Part shown: one piece after another, positions 10,435-23,373 of the stretch
Layout of the letters: each line of letters begins with the position of its first letter
How positions within the stretch are numbered: position 1 is the stretch's first letter
Origin: Agrostemma githago
Lineage: Eukaryota; Streptophyta; Magnoliopsida; Caryophyllales; Caryophyllaceae
Direction: 5' to 3'
Assembly (NCBI GenBank): GCA_958450325.1
Contig: OY288257.1
Coordinates: 11,737,873-11,801,872, forward strand
DNA: 64,000 bases
Program-made: the position numbers and the translations under genes
The notes under the pieces: generated by a model
Databases searched by the model: none
What the model was told of the DNA's origin: nothing
What the model saw: only the letters and a program-made list of their open reading frames with translations

Positions 10435-11202
10435 AATCACATCCACGACAGAGTACACCAATACCCTCTTAGGGTTCAGTTTCTTGCGGGTTTAGTGACC
10501 TTGAATAAGGAAAAAGGTTTAGGGTTGGATTAGGCGGAGCCGCGAAGCGGGTTCGCCTAATCCAACCCTAAACCCTTTACCGTCCCGTCTTATGCAGTAC
10601 CCTACTCTTATGGTTCAGTGCCCCATCTTTTAATCACATCCACGACAGGGTTCACCAATACTCTCTTAGGGTTCAGTTTCTTGCGGGTTTAGTGACATTG
10701 AATAAGGAAAAGGGTTTAGGGTTGGATTAGGCAGAGCCGCGAAGCGGGTTCGCCTAATCCAACCCTAAACCCTTTTCCGTCCCGTCTTATGCAGTTCCCT
10801 TCTCTTAAGGTTCAGTGCCCCATCTTTTAATAACATCCACGACAGGGTACACCAATACCCTCTTAGGGTTCAGTTTCTTGCGGGTTTAGTGACCTCGAAT
10901 AAGGAAAAGGGTTTAGGGTTGGATTAGGCGGAGCCGCGACCCTAAACCCTTTTCCGTCCCGTCTTATGCAGTACCCTACTCTTAAGTTTCAGTGCCCCAT
11001 CTTTTAATCACATCCACGACAGGGTTCACCAATACCCTCTTAGGGTTCAGTTTCTTGCGGGTTTAGTGACCTTGAATAAGGAAAAGGGTTTAGGGTTGGA
11101 TTAGGCAGAGCCGCGAAGCGGGTTCGCCTAATCCAACCCTAAACCCTTTTCCGTCCCGTCTTATGCAGTTCCCTTCTCTTAAGGTTCAGTGCCCCATCTA
11201 TT
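9864..11202. repeat. 768 bp tandem duplication E-F-GE-(F/D)
   Basis: E 9864, F 10061, GE 10238 and hybrid 10435 are followed by E 10632, F 10829 and GE 11006 at an offset of 768 bp. Both copies share AATAACATCC in F and CTTAAGTTTCAG at its end, which I did not see paired elsewhere. The next monomer (11203) still carries the shared AGAGTACACC but then continues as an ordinary short F, so the duplication boundary lies inside that monomer. Confidence 0.8.
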
Positions 11203-11576
11203 AATCACATCCACGACAGAGTACACCAATACCCTCTTAGGGTTCAGTTTCTTGCGGGTTTAGTGACCTCGAATAAGGAAAAGGGTTTAGGGTTGGATTA
11301 GGCGGAGCCGCGACCCTAAACCCTTTTCCGTCCCGTCTTATGCAGTACCCTACTCTTAAGGTTCAGTGCCCCATCTTTTAATCACATCCACGACAGGGTT
11401 CACCAATACCCTTTTAGGGTTCACTTTCTTGCGGGTTTAGTGACCTTGAATAAGGAAAAGGGTTTAGGGTTGGATAAGGCAGAGCCGCGAAGCGGGTTCG
11501 CCTAATCCAACCCTAAACCCTTTTCCGTCCCGTCTTATGCAGTACCCTATTCTTAAGGTTCAGTGCCCCATCTTTG

Positions 11577-14500
11577 AATCACATCCACGACTGGGTTCAC
11601 CAATACCCTCTTAGGGTTCAGTTTCTTGCGGGTTTAGTGACCTTGAATAAGGAAAAGGGTTTAGGGCTGGATTAGGCGGAGCCGCGAAGCGGGTCCGCCT
11701 AATTCAACCCAAAACCCTTTTCCGTCCCGTCTTATGCAGTACCCTACTCTTAAGGTTCAGTGCCCCATCTTTGAATCACATCCACGACAGGGTTCACCAA
11801 TACCCTCTTAGGGTTCAGTTTCTTGCGGGTTTAGTGACCTTGAATAAGGAAAATGGTTTAGGGTTGGATTAGGCGGAGCCGCGAAGCGGGTTCGCCTAAT
11901 CCAACCCTAATCCCTTTTCCGTCCCGTCTTATGCAGTACCCTACTCTTAAGGTTCAGTGCCCCATCTTTGAATCACATCCACGACAGGGTTCACCAATAC
12001 CCTCTTAGGGTTCAGTTTCTTGCGGGTTTAGTGACCTTGAATAAGGAAAAAGGTTTAGGGTTGGATTAGGCGGAGCCGCGAAGCGGGTTCGCCTAATCCA
12101 ACCCTAAACCCTTTACCGTCCCGTCTTATGCAGTACCCTACTCTTAAGGTTCAGTGCCCCATCTTTTAATCACATCCACGACAGGGTTCACCAATACCCT
12201 CTTAGGGTTCAGTTTCTTGCGGGTTTAGTGACCTCGAATAAGGAAAAGGGTTTAGGGTTGGATTAGGCGGAGCCGCGACCCTAAACCCTTGTCCGTCCCG
12301 TCTTATGCAGTACCCTACTCTTAAGGTTCAGTGCCCCATCTTTTAATCACATCCACGACAGGGTTCACCAATACCCTCTTAGGGTTCAGTTTCTTGCGGG
12401 TTTAGTGACCTTGAATAAGGAAAAGGGTTTAGGGTTGGATTAGGCAGAGCCGCGAAGCGGGTTCGCCTAATCCAACCCTAAACCCTTTTCCGTCCCGTCT
12501 TATGCAGTTCCCTTCTCTTAAGGTTCAGTGCCCCATCTTTTAATCACATCCACGACAGGGTACACCAATACCCTCTTAGGGTTCAGTTTCTTGCGGGTTT
12601 AGTGACCTCGAATAAGGAAAAGGGTTTAGGGTTGGATTAGGCGGAGCCGCGACCCTAAACCCTTGTCCGTCCCGTCTTATGCAGTACCCTACTCTTAAGG
12701 TTCAGTGCCCCATCTTTTAATCACATCCACGACAGGGTTCACCAATACCCTCTTAGGGTTCAGTTTCTTGCGGGTTTAGTGACCTTGAATAAGGAAAAGG
12801 GTTTAGGGTTGGATTAGGCAGAGCCGCGAAGCGGGTTCGCCTAATCCAACCCTAAACCCTTTTCCGTCCCGTCTTATGCAGTTCCCTTCTCTTAAGGTTC
12901 AGTGCCCCATCTATTAATCACATCCACGACAGGGTACACCAATACCCTCTTAGGGTTCAGTTTCTTGCGGGTTTAGTGACCTCGAATAAGGAAAAGGGTT
13001 TAGGGTTGGATTAGGCGGAGCCGCGACCCTAAACCCTTTTCCGTCCCGTCTTATGCAGTACCCTACTCTTAAGGTTCAGTGCCCCATCTTTTAATCACAT
13101 CCACGACAGGGTTCACCAATACCCTTTTAGGGTTCAGTTTCTTGCGGGTTTAGTGACCTTGAATAAGGAAAAGGGTTTAGGGTTGGATAAGGCAGAGCCG
13201 CGAAGCGGGTTCGCCTAATCCAACCCTAAACCCTTTACCGTCCCGTCTTATGCAGTACCCTACTCTTAAGGTTCAGTGCCCCATCTTTTAATCACATCCA
13301 CGACAAGGTTCACCAATACTCTCTTAGGGTTCAGTTTCTTGCGGGTTTAGTGACATTGAATAAGGAAAAGGGTTTAGGGTTGGATTAGGCGAAGCCGCGA
13401 AGCGGGTTTGCCTAATCCAACCCTAAACCCTTTTCCGTCCCGTCTTATGCAGTACCCTACTCTTAAGGTTCAGTGCCCCATCTTTTAATCACATCCACGA
13501 TAGGGTTCACCAATACCCTCTTAGGGTTCAGTTTCTTGCGGGTTTAGTGACCTTGAATAAGGAAAAAGATTTAGGGTTGGATTAGGCGGAGCCGCGAAGC
13601 GGGTTCGCCTAATCCAACCCTAAACCCTTTACCGTCCCGTCTTATGCAGTACCCTACTCTTAAGGTTCAGTGCCCCATCTTTTAATCACATCCACGACAG
13701 GGTTCACCAATACTCTCTTAGGGTTCAGTTTCTTGCGGGTTTAGTGACATTGAATAAGGAAAAGGGTTTAGGGTTGGATTAGGCAGAGCCGCGAAGTGGG
13801 TTCGCCTAATCCAACCCTAAACCCTTTTCCGTCCCGTCTTATGCAGTTCCCTTCTCTTAAGGTTCAGTGCCCCATCTTTTAATCACATCCACGACAGGGT
13901 ACACCAATACCCTCTTAGGGTTCAGTTTCTTGCGGGTTTAGTGACCTCGAATAAGGAAAAGGGTTTAGGGTTGGATTAGGCGGAGCCGCGACCCTAAACC
14001 CTTTTCCGTCCCGTCTTATGCAGTACCCTACTCTTAAGGTTCAGTGCCCCATCTTTTAATCACATCCACGATAGGGTTCACCAATACCCTTTTAGGGTTC
14101 ACTTTCTTGCGGGTTTAGTGACCTTGAATAAGGAAAAGGGTTTAGGGTTGGATAAGGCAGAGCCGCGAAGCGGGTTCGCCTAATCCAACCCTAAACCCTT
14201 TTCCGTCCCGTCTTATGCAGTACCCTATTCTTAAGGTTCAGTGCCCCATCTTTGAATCACATCCACGACTGGGTTCACCAATACCCTCTTAGGGTTCAGT
14301 TTCTTGCGGGTTTAGTGACCTTGAATAAGGAAAAGGGTTTAGGGCTGGATTAGGCGGAGCCGCGAAGCGGGTCCGCCTAATTCAACCCAAAACCCTTTTC
14401 CGTCCCGTCTTATGCAGTACCCTACTCTTAAGGTTCAGTGCCCCATCTTTGAATCACATCCACGACAGGGTTCACCAATATCCTCTTAGGGTTCAGTTTC

Positions 14501-16558
14501 TTGCGGGTTTAGTGACCTTGAATAAGGAAAATGGTTTAGGGTTGGATTAGGCGGAGCCGCGAAGCGGGTTCGCCTAATCCAACCCTAATCCCTTTTCCGT
14601 CCCGTCTTATGCAGTACCCTACTCTTAAGGTTCAGTGCCCCATCTTTGAATCACATCCACGACAGGGTTCACCAATACCCTCTTAGGGTTCAGTTTCTTG
14701 CGGGTTTAGTGACCTTGAATAAGGAAAAAGGTTTAGGGTTGGATTAGGCGGAGCCGCGAAGCGGGTTCGCCTAATCCAACCCTAAACCCTTTACCGTCCC
14801 GTCTTATGCAGTACCCTACTCTTAAGGTTCAGTGCCCCATCTTTTAATCACATCCACGACAGGGTTCACCAATACTCTCTTAGGGTTCAGTTTCTTGCGG
14901 GTTTAGTGACATTGAATAAGGAAAAGGGTTTAGGGTTGGATTAGGCAGAGCCGCGAAGCGGGTTCGCCTAATCCAACCCTAAACCCTTTTCCGTCCCGTC
15001 TTATGCAGTTCCCTTCTCTTAAGGTTCAGTGCCCCATCTTTTAATCACATCCACGACAGGGTACACCAATACCCTCTTACGGTTCAGTTTCTTGCGGGTT
15101 TAGTGACCTCGAATAAGGAAAAGGGTTTAGGGTTGGATAAGGCGGAGCCGCGACCCTAAACCCTTTTCCGTCCCGTCTTATGCAGTACCCTACTCTTAAG
15201 GTTCAGTGCCCCATCTTTTAATCACATCCACGAAAGGGTTCACCAATACCCTCTTAGGGTTCAGTTTCTTGCGGGTTTAGTGACCTTGAATAAGGAAAAG
15301 GGTTTAGGGTTGGATTAGGCAGAGCCGCGAAGCGGGTTCGCCTAATCCAACCCTAAACCCTTTTCCGTCCCGTCTTATGCAGTTCCCTTCTCTTAAGGTT
15401 CAGTGCCCCATCTATTAATCACATCCACGACAGGGTACACCAATACCCTCTTAGGGTTCAGTTTCTTGCGGGTTTAGTGACCTCGAATAAGGAAAAGGGT
15501 TTAGGGTTGGATTAGGCGGAGCCGCGACCCTAAACCCTTTTCCGTCCCGTCTTATGCAGTACCCTACTCTTAAGGTTCAGTGCCCCATCTTTTAATCACA
15601 TCCACGACAGGGTTCACCAATACCCTTTTAGGGTTCAGTTTCTTGCGGGTTTAGTGACCTTGAATAAGGAAAAGGGTTTAGGGTTGGATAAGGCAGAGCC
15701 GCGAAGCGGGTTCGCCTAATCCAACCCTAAACCCTTTACCGTCCCGTCTTATGCAGTACCCTACTCTTAAGGTTCAGTGCCCCATCTTTTAATAACATCC
15801 ACGACAGGGTTCACCAATACTCTCTTAGGGTTCAGTTTCTTGCGGGTTTAGTGACATTGAATAAGGAAAAGGGTTTAGGGTTGGATTAGGCGAAGCCGCG
15901 AAGCGGGTTCGCCTAATCCAACCCTAAACCCTTTTCCGTCCCGTCTTATGCAGTACCCTACTCTTAAGGTTCAGTGCCCCATCTTTTAATGACATCCACG
16001 ATAGGGTTCACCAATACCCTCTTAGGGTTCAGTTTCTTGCGGGTTTAGTGACCTTGAATAAGGAAAAAGGTTTAGGGTTGGATTAGGCGGAGCCGCGAAG
16101 CGGGTTCGCCTAATCCAACCCTAAACCCTTTACCGTCCCGTCTTGTGCAGTACCCTACTCTTAAGGTTCAGTGCCCCATCTTTTAATCACATCCACGACA
16201 GGGTTCACCAATACTCTCTTAGGGTTCAGTTTCTTGCGGGTTTAGTGACATTGAATAAGGAAAAGGGTTTAGGGTTGGATTAGGCAGAGCCGCGAAGCGG
16301 GTTCGCCTAATCCAACCCTAAACCCTTTTCCGTCCCGTCTTATGCAGTTCCCTTCTCTTAAGGTTCAGTGACCCATCTTTTAATCACATCCACGACAGGG
16401 TACACCAATACCCTCTTAGGGTTCAGTTTCTTGCGGGTTTAGTGACCTCGAATAAGGAAAAGGGTTTAGGGTTAGATTAGGCGGAGCCGCGACCCTAAAC
16501 CCTTTTCCGTCCCGTCTTATGCAGTACCCTACTCTTAAGGTTCAGTGCCCCATCTTTT
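11577..16558. repeat. Large imperfect duplication of an A-B'-hybrid block
   Basis: A 11577, B' 11774 and hybrid B/D 11971 recur at 14255, 14452 and 14649 (offset 2678 bp). Further on, 13290-14057 (E/C hybrid, D, E, F) recurs at 15791-16558 with an offset of 2501 bp. The drop of 177 bp equals one short monomer, so the two copies differ by whole-monomer gain or loss. Shared marks include CTTTACCGTCC, ACATTGAATAAGG, and ACGATAGGG in D. Hybrid G/H monomers, with CTTTTAGGG at the front and GGATAAGG at the back, lie at 11380, 13093, 14058 and 15594. Confidence 0.72.
12168..12915. repeat. 374 bp short-plus-full dimer in tandem
   Basis: F-like 12168 plus GE 12345 is followed by F 12542 plus GE 12719. 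Both short monomers share CCCTTGTCCG, where almost every other copy has CCCTTTTCCG. This supports a recent local duplication of a 177+197 bp dimer. A third short monomer at 12916 lacks that mark. Confidence 0.82.
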
Positions 16559-16755
16559 AATCACATCCACGACAGGGTTCACCAATACCCTCTTAGGGTT
16601 CAGTTTCTTGCGGGTTTAGTGACCTTGAATAAGGAAAAGGGTTTAGGGTTGGATTAGGCAGAGCCGCGAAGCGGGTTCGCCTAATCCAACCCTAAACCCT
16701 TTTCCGTCCCGTCTTATGCAGTACCCTACTCTTAAGGTTCAGTGCCCCATCTTTG

Positions 16756-19700
16756 AATCACACCCACGTTAGGGTTCACCAATACTCTCTTAGGGTTCAG
16801 TTTCTTGCGGGTTTAGTGACCTTGAATAAGGAAAAGGGTTTAGGGTTGGATAAGGTAGAGCCGCGAAGCGGGTTCGCCTAATCCAACCCTAAACCCTTTT
16901 CCGTCCCGTCTTATGCAGTACCCTATTCTTAAGGTTCAGTGCCCCATCTTTGAATCACATCCACGACTGGGTTCACCAATACCCTCTTAGGGTTCAGTTT
17001 CTTGCGGGTTTAGTGACCTTGAATAAGGAAAAGGGTTTAGGCGTGGATTAGGCGGAGCCGCGAAGCGGGTCCGCCTAATTCAACCAAAAACCCTTTTCCG
17101 TCCCGTCTTATGCAGTACCCTACTCTAAAGGTTCAGTGCCCCATCTTTGAATCACATCCACGACAGGGTTCACCAATACCCTCTTAGGGTTCAGTTTCTT
17201 GCGGGTTTAGTGACCTTGAATAAGGAAAATGGTTTAGGGTTGGATTAGGCGGAGCCGCGAAGCGGGTTCGCCTAATCCAACCCTAAACCCTTTTCCGTTC
17301 CGTCTTATGCAGTACCTTACTCTTAAGGTTCAGTGCCCCATCTTTGAATCACATCCACGACAGGGTTCACCAGTACTCTCTTAGGGTTCAGTTTCTTACG
17401 GGTTTAGTGACCTTGAATAAGGAAAAGGGTTTAGGGTTGGATTAGGCGGAGCCGCGAAGCGGGTTCGCCTAATCCAACCCTAAACCCTTTTCCGTCCCGT
17501 CTTATGCAGTACCCTACTCTTAAGGTTCAGTGCCCCATCTTTTAATCACATCCACGACAGGGTTCACCAATACCCTCTTAGAGTTCAGTTTCTTGCGGGT
17601 TTAGTGACCTTGAATAAGGAAAAAGGTTTAGGGTTGGATTAGGCGGAGCCGCGAAGCGGGTTCGCCTAATCCAACCCTAAACCCTTTTCCGTCCCGTCTT
17701 ATGCAGTACCCTACTCTTAAGGTTCAGTGCCCCATATTTTAATCACATCCACGACAGGGTTCACCAATACTCTCTTAGGGTTCAGTTTCTTGCGGGTTTA
17801 GTGACCTTGAATAAGGAAAAGGATTTAGGGTTGGATTAGGCAGAGCCGCGAAGCGGGTTCGCCTAATCCAACCCTAAACCCTTTTCCGTCCCGTCTTATG
17901 CAGTTCCCTTCTCTTAAGGTTCAGTGCCCCATCTTTTAATCACATCCACGACAGGGTACACCAATACCCTCTTAGGGTTCAGTTTCTTGCGGGTTTAGTG
18001 ACCTCGAATAAGGAAAAGGGTTTAGGGTTGGATTAGGCGGAGCCGCGACCCTAAACCCTTTTCCGTCCCGTCTTAGGCAGTACCCTACTCTTAAGGTTCA
18101 GTGCCCCATCTTTTAATCACATCCACGACAGGGTTCACTAATACCCTCTTAGGGTTCAGTTTCTTGCGGGTTTAGTGACCTTGAATAAGGAAAAGGGTTT
18201 AGGGTTGGATTAGGCAGAGCCGCGAAGCGGGTTCGCCTAATCCAACCCTAAACCCTTTTCCGTCCCGTCTTATGCAGTACCCTACTCTTAATGTTCAGTG
18301 CCCCATCTTTAAATCACATCCACGACAGGGTTCACCAATACCCTCTTAGGGTTCAGTTTCTTGCGGGTTTAGTGACCTTGAATAAGGAAAAAGGTTTAGG
18401 GTTGGATTAGGCGGAGCCGCGAAGCGGGTTCGCCTAATCCAACCCTAAACCCTTTTCCGTCCCGTCTTATGCAGTACCCTACTCTTAAGGTTCAGTGCCC
18501 CATCTTTTAATCACATCCACGACAGGGTTCACCAATACCCTCTTAGGGTTCAGTTTCTTGCGGGTTTAGTGACCTTGAATAAGGAAAAGGGTTTAGGGTT
18601 GGATTAGGCAGAGCCGCGAAGCGGGTTCGCCTAATCCAACCATAAACCCTTTTCCGTCCCGTCTTATGCAGTACCCTACTCTTAAGGTTCAGTGCCCCAT
18701 CTTTGAATCACACCCACGACAGGGTTCACCAATACTCTCTTAGGGTTCAGTTTCTTGCGGGTTTAGTGACCTTGAATAAGGAAAAGGGTTTAGGGTTGGA
18801 TAAGGCAGAGCCGCGAAGCGGGTTCGCCTAATCCAACCCTAAACCCTTTTCCGTCCCGTCTTATGCAGTACCCTATTCTTAAGGTTCAGTGCCCCATCTT
18901 TGAATCACATCCACGACTGGGTTCACCAATACCCTCTTAGGGTTCAGTTTCTTGCGGGTTTAGTGACCTTGAATAAGGAAAAGGGTTTAGGGCTGGATTA
19001 GGCGGAGCCGCGAAGCGGGTCCGCCTAATTCAACCCAAAACCCTTTTCCGTCCCGTCTTATGCAGTACCCTACTCTTAAGGTTCAGTGCCCCATCTTTGA
19101 ATCACATCCACGACAGGGTTCACCAATACCCTCTTAGGGTTCAGTTTCTTGCGGGTTTAGTGACCTTGAATAAGGAAAATGGTTTAGGGTTGGATTAGGC
19201 GGAGCCGCGAAGCGGGTTCGCCTAATCCAACCCTAAACCCTTTTCCGTCCCGTCTTATGCAGTACCCTACTCTTAAGGTTCAGTGCCCCATCTTTTAATC
19301 ACATCCACGACAGGGTACACCAATACCCTCTTAGGGTTCAGTTTCTTGCGGGTTTAGTGACCTCGAATAAGGAAAAGGGTTTAGGGTTGGATTAGGCGGA
19401 GCCGCGACCCTAAACCCTTTTCCGTCCCGTCTTATGCAGTACCCTACTCTTAAGGTTCAGTGCCCCATCTTTTAATCACATCCACGACAGGGTTCACCAA
19501 TACCCTCTTAGGGTTCAGTTTCTTGCGGGTTTAGTGACCTTGAATAAGGAAAAGGGTTTAGGGTTGGATTAGGCAGAGCCGCGAAGCGGGTTCGCCTAAT
19601 CCAACCCTAAACCCTTTTCCGTCCCGTCTTATGCAGTACCCTACTCTTAAGGTTCAGTGCCCCATCTTTGAATCACACCCACGTTAGGGTTCACCAATAC

Positions 19701-21226
19701 TCTCTTAGGGTTCAGTTTCTTGCGGGTTTAGTGACCTTGAATAAGGAAAAGGGTTTAGGGTTGGATAAGGCAGAGCCGCGAAGCGGGTTCGCCTAATCCA
19801 ACCCTAAACCCTTTTCCGTCCCGTCTTATGCAGTACCCTATTCTTAAGGTTCAGTGCCCCATCTTTGAATCACATCCACGACTGGGTTCACCAATACCCT
19901 CTTAGGGTTCAGTTTCTTGCGGGTTTAGTGACCTTGAATAAGGAAAAGGGTTTAGGCCTGGATTAGGCGGAGCCGCGAAGCGGGTCCGCCTAATTCAACC
20001 CAAAACCCTTTTCCGTCCCGTCTTATGCAGTACCCTACTCTAAAGGTTCAGTGCCCCATCTTTGAATCACATCCACGACAGGGTTCACCAATACCCTCTT
20101 AGGGTTCAGTTTCTTGCGGGTTTAGTGACCTTGAATAAGGAAAATGGTTTAGGGTTGGATTAGGCGGAGCCGCGAAGCGGGTTCGCCTAATCCAACCCTA
20201 AACCCTTTTCCGTTCCGTCTTATGCAGTACCTTACTCTTAAGGTTCAGTGCCCCATCTTTGAATCACATCCACGACAGGGTTCACCAGTACTCTCTTAGG
20301 GTTCAGTTTCTTACGGGTTTAGTGACCTTGAATAAGGAAAAGGGTTTAGGGTTGGATTAGGCGGAGCCGCGAAGCGGGTTCGCCTAATCCAACCCTAAAC
20401 CCTTTTCCGTCCCGTCTTATGCAGTACCCTACTCTTAAGGTTCAGTGCCCCATCTTTTAATCACATCCACGACAGGGTTCACCAATACCCTCTTAGAGTT
20501 CAGTTTCTTGCGGGTTTAGTGACCTTGAATAAGGAAAAAGGTTTAGGGTTGGATTAGGCGGAGCCGCGAAGCGGGTTCGCCTAATCCAACCCTAAACCCT
20601 TTTCCGTCCCGTCTTATGCAGTACCCTACTCTTAAGGTTCAGTGCCCCATATTTTAATCACATCCACGACAGGGTTCACCAATACTCTCTTAGGGTTCAG
20701 TTTCTTGCGGGTTTAGTGACCTTGAATAAGGAAAAGGGTTTAGGGTTGGATTAGGCAGAGCCGCGAAGCGGGTTCGCCTAATCCAACCCTAAACCCTTTT
20801 CCGTCCCGTCTTATGCAGTTCCCTTCTCTTAAGGTTCAGTGCCCCATCTTTTAATCACATCCACGACAGGGTACACCAATACCCTCTTAGGGTTCAGTTT
20901 CTTGCGGGTTTAGTGACCTCGAATAAGGAAAAGGGTTTAGGGTTGGATTAGGCGGAGCCGCGACCCTAAACCCTTTTCCGTCCCGTCTTAGGCAGTACCC
21001 TACTCTTAAGGTTCAGTGCCCCATCTTTTAATCACATCCACGACAGGGTTCACCAATACCCTCTTAGGGTTCAGTTTCTTGCGGGTTTAGTGACCTTGAA
21101 TAAGGAAAAGGGTTTAGGGTTGGATTAGGCAGAGCCGCGAAGCGGGTTCGCCTAATCCAACCATAAACCCTTTTCCGTCCCGTCTTATGCAGTACCCTAC
21201 TCTTAAGGTTCAGTGCCCCATCTTTG
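16756..21226. repeat. 2915 bp segmental duplication within the array
   Basis: 16756-18114 (H A B C D E F) recurs at 19671-21029 with an offset of 2915 bp. Shared private marks include CACCCACGTTAGG, CTCTAAAGG, CCGTTCCGTC, CTTAGAGTTCAG, CCATATTTTAATC and CTTAGGCAG. After F, the left copy has G 18115 and D 18312 before a G carrying CCATAAACCC (18509). The right copy goes straight to that same G form (21030). The copies therefore differ by a 394 bp two-monomer insertion or deletion. 18706-19670 (H A B F G) fills the space between them. Confidence 0.8.
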
Positions 21227-23373
21227 AATCACACCCACGATAGGGTTCACCAATATTCTCTTAGGGTTCAGTTTCTTGCGGGTTTAGTGACCTTGAATAA
21301 GGAAAAGGGTTTAGGGTTGGATAAGGCAGAGCCGCGAAGCGGGTTCGCCTAATCCAACCCTAAACCCTTTTCCGTCCCGTCTTATGCAGTACCCTATTCT
21401 TAAGGTTCAGTGCCCCATCTTTGAATCACATCCACGAGTGGGTTCACCAATACCCTCTTAGGGTTCAGTTTCTTGCGGGTTTAGTGACCTTGAATAAGGA
21501 AAAGGGTTTAGGGCTGGATTAGGCGGAGCCGCGAAGCGGGTCCGCCTAATTCAACCCAAAACCCTTTTCCGTCCCGTCTTATGCAGTACCCTACTCTTAA
21601 GGTTCAGTGCCCCATATTTGAATCACATCCACGACAGGGTTCACCAATACCCTCTTAGGGTTCAGTTTCTTGCGGGTTTAGTGACCTTGAATAAGGAAAA
21701 TGGTTTAGGGTTGGATTAGGCGGAGCCGCGAAGCGGGTTCGCCTAATCCAACCCTAAACCCTTTTCCGTTCCGTCTTATGCAGTACCTTACTCTTAAGGT
21801 TCAGTGCCCCATCTTTGAATCACATCCACGACAGGGTTCACCAGTACTGTCTTAGGGTTCAGTTTCTTACGGGTTTAGTGACCTTGAATAAGGAAAAGGG
21901 TTTAGGGTTGGATTAGGCGAAGCCGCGAAGCGGGTTCGTCTAATCCAACCCTAAACCCTTTTCCGTCCCGTCTTATGCAGTACCCTACTCTTAAGGTTCA
22001 GTGCCCCATCTTTTAATCACATCCACGACAGGGTTCACCAATACCCTCTTTGGGTTCAGTTTCTTGCGGGTTTAGTGACCTTGAATAAGGAAAAAGGTTT
22101 AGGGTTGGATTAGGCGGAGCCGCGAAGCGGGTTCGCCTAATCCAACCCTAAACCCTTTTCCGTCCCGTCTTATGCAGTACCCTACTCTTAAGGTTCAGTG
22201 CCCCATCTTTTAATCACATCCACGACAGGGTTCACCAATACCCTCTTAGGGTTCAGTTTCTTGCGGGTTTAGTGACCTTGAATAAGGAAAAGGGTTTAGT
22301 GTTGGATTAGGCAGAGCCGCGAAGCGGGTTCGCCTAATCCAACCCTAAACCCTTTTCCGTCCCGTCTTATGCAGTTCCCTACTCTTAAGGTTCAGTGCCC
22401 CATCTTTTAATCACATCCACGACAGGGTTCACCAATACCCTCTTAGGGTTCAGTTTCTTGCGGGTTTAGTGACCTTGAATAAGGAAAAGGGTTTAGTGTT
22501 GGATTAGGCAGAGCCGCGAAGCGGGTTCGCCTAATCCAACCCTAAACCCTTTTCCGTCCCGTCTTATGCAGTACCCTACTCTTAAGGTTCAGTGCCCCAT
22601 CTTTTAATCACATCCACGACAGGGTACACCAATACCCTCTTAGGGTTCAGTTTCTTGCGGGTTTAGTGACCTCGAATAAGGAAAAGGGTTTAGGGTTGGA
22701 TTAGGCGGAGCCGCGACCCTAAACCCTTTTCCGTCCCGTCTTATGCAGTACCGTACTCTTAAGGTTCAGTGCCCCATCTTTTAATCACATCCACGACAGG
22801 GTTCACCTGTACTCTCTTAGGGTTCAGTTTCTTGCGGGTTTAGTGACCTTGAATAAGGAAAAGGGTTTAGTGTTGGATTAGGCAGAGCCGCGAAGCGGGT
22901 TCGCCTAATCCAACCCTAAACTCTTTTCCATCCCGTCTTATGCAGTACCCTACTCTTAAGGTTCAGTGCCCCATCTTTTAATCACATCCACGACAGGGTT
23001 CACCAATATCCTCTTAGGGTTCAGTTTCTTGCGGGTTTAGTGACCTTGAATAAGGAAAAAGGTTTAGGGTTGGATTAGGCGGAGCCGCGAAGCGGGTTCG
23101 CCTAATCCAACCCTAAACCCTTTTCCGTCCCGTCTTATGCAGTACCCTACTCTTAAGGTTCAGTGCCCCATCTTTTAATCACATCCACGACAGGTTTCAC
23201 CAATACCCTCTTAGGGTTCAGTTTCTTGCGGGTTTAGTGACCTTGAATAAGGAAAAAGGTTTAGGGTTGGATTAGGCGGAGCCGCGAAGCGGGTTCACCT
23301 AATCCAACTTTAAACCCTTTTCCGTCCCGTCTTATGCAGTACCCTACTCTTAAGGTTCAGTGCCCCATCTTTT
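21227..23373. repeat. Transition from A-H order to E*/L-type monomers
   Basis: Order: H 21227, A 21424, B 21621, C 21818, D 22015, E* 22212, E* 22409, F 22606, L 22783, D 22980, D 23177. This is where GTGTTGG (E*, L) and CCTGTACTC (L) first become common. E* then replaces the classical E, and A and H nearly vanish until 37.7 kb. Monomer 23177 has the private changes CAGGTTTCACC and CAACTTTAAACCC. Confidence 0.72.
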
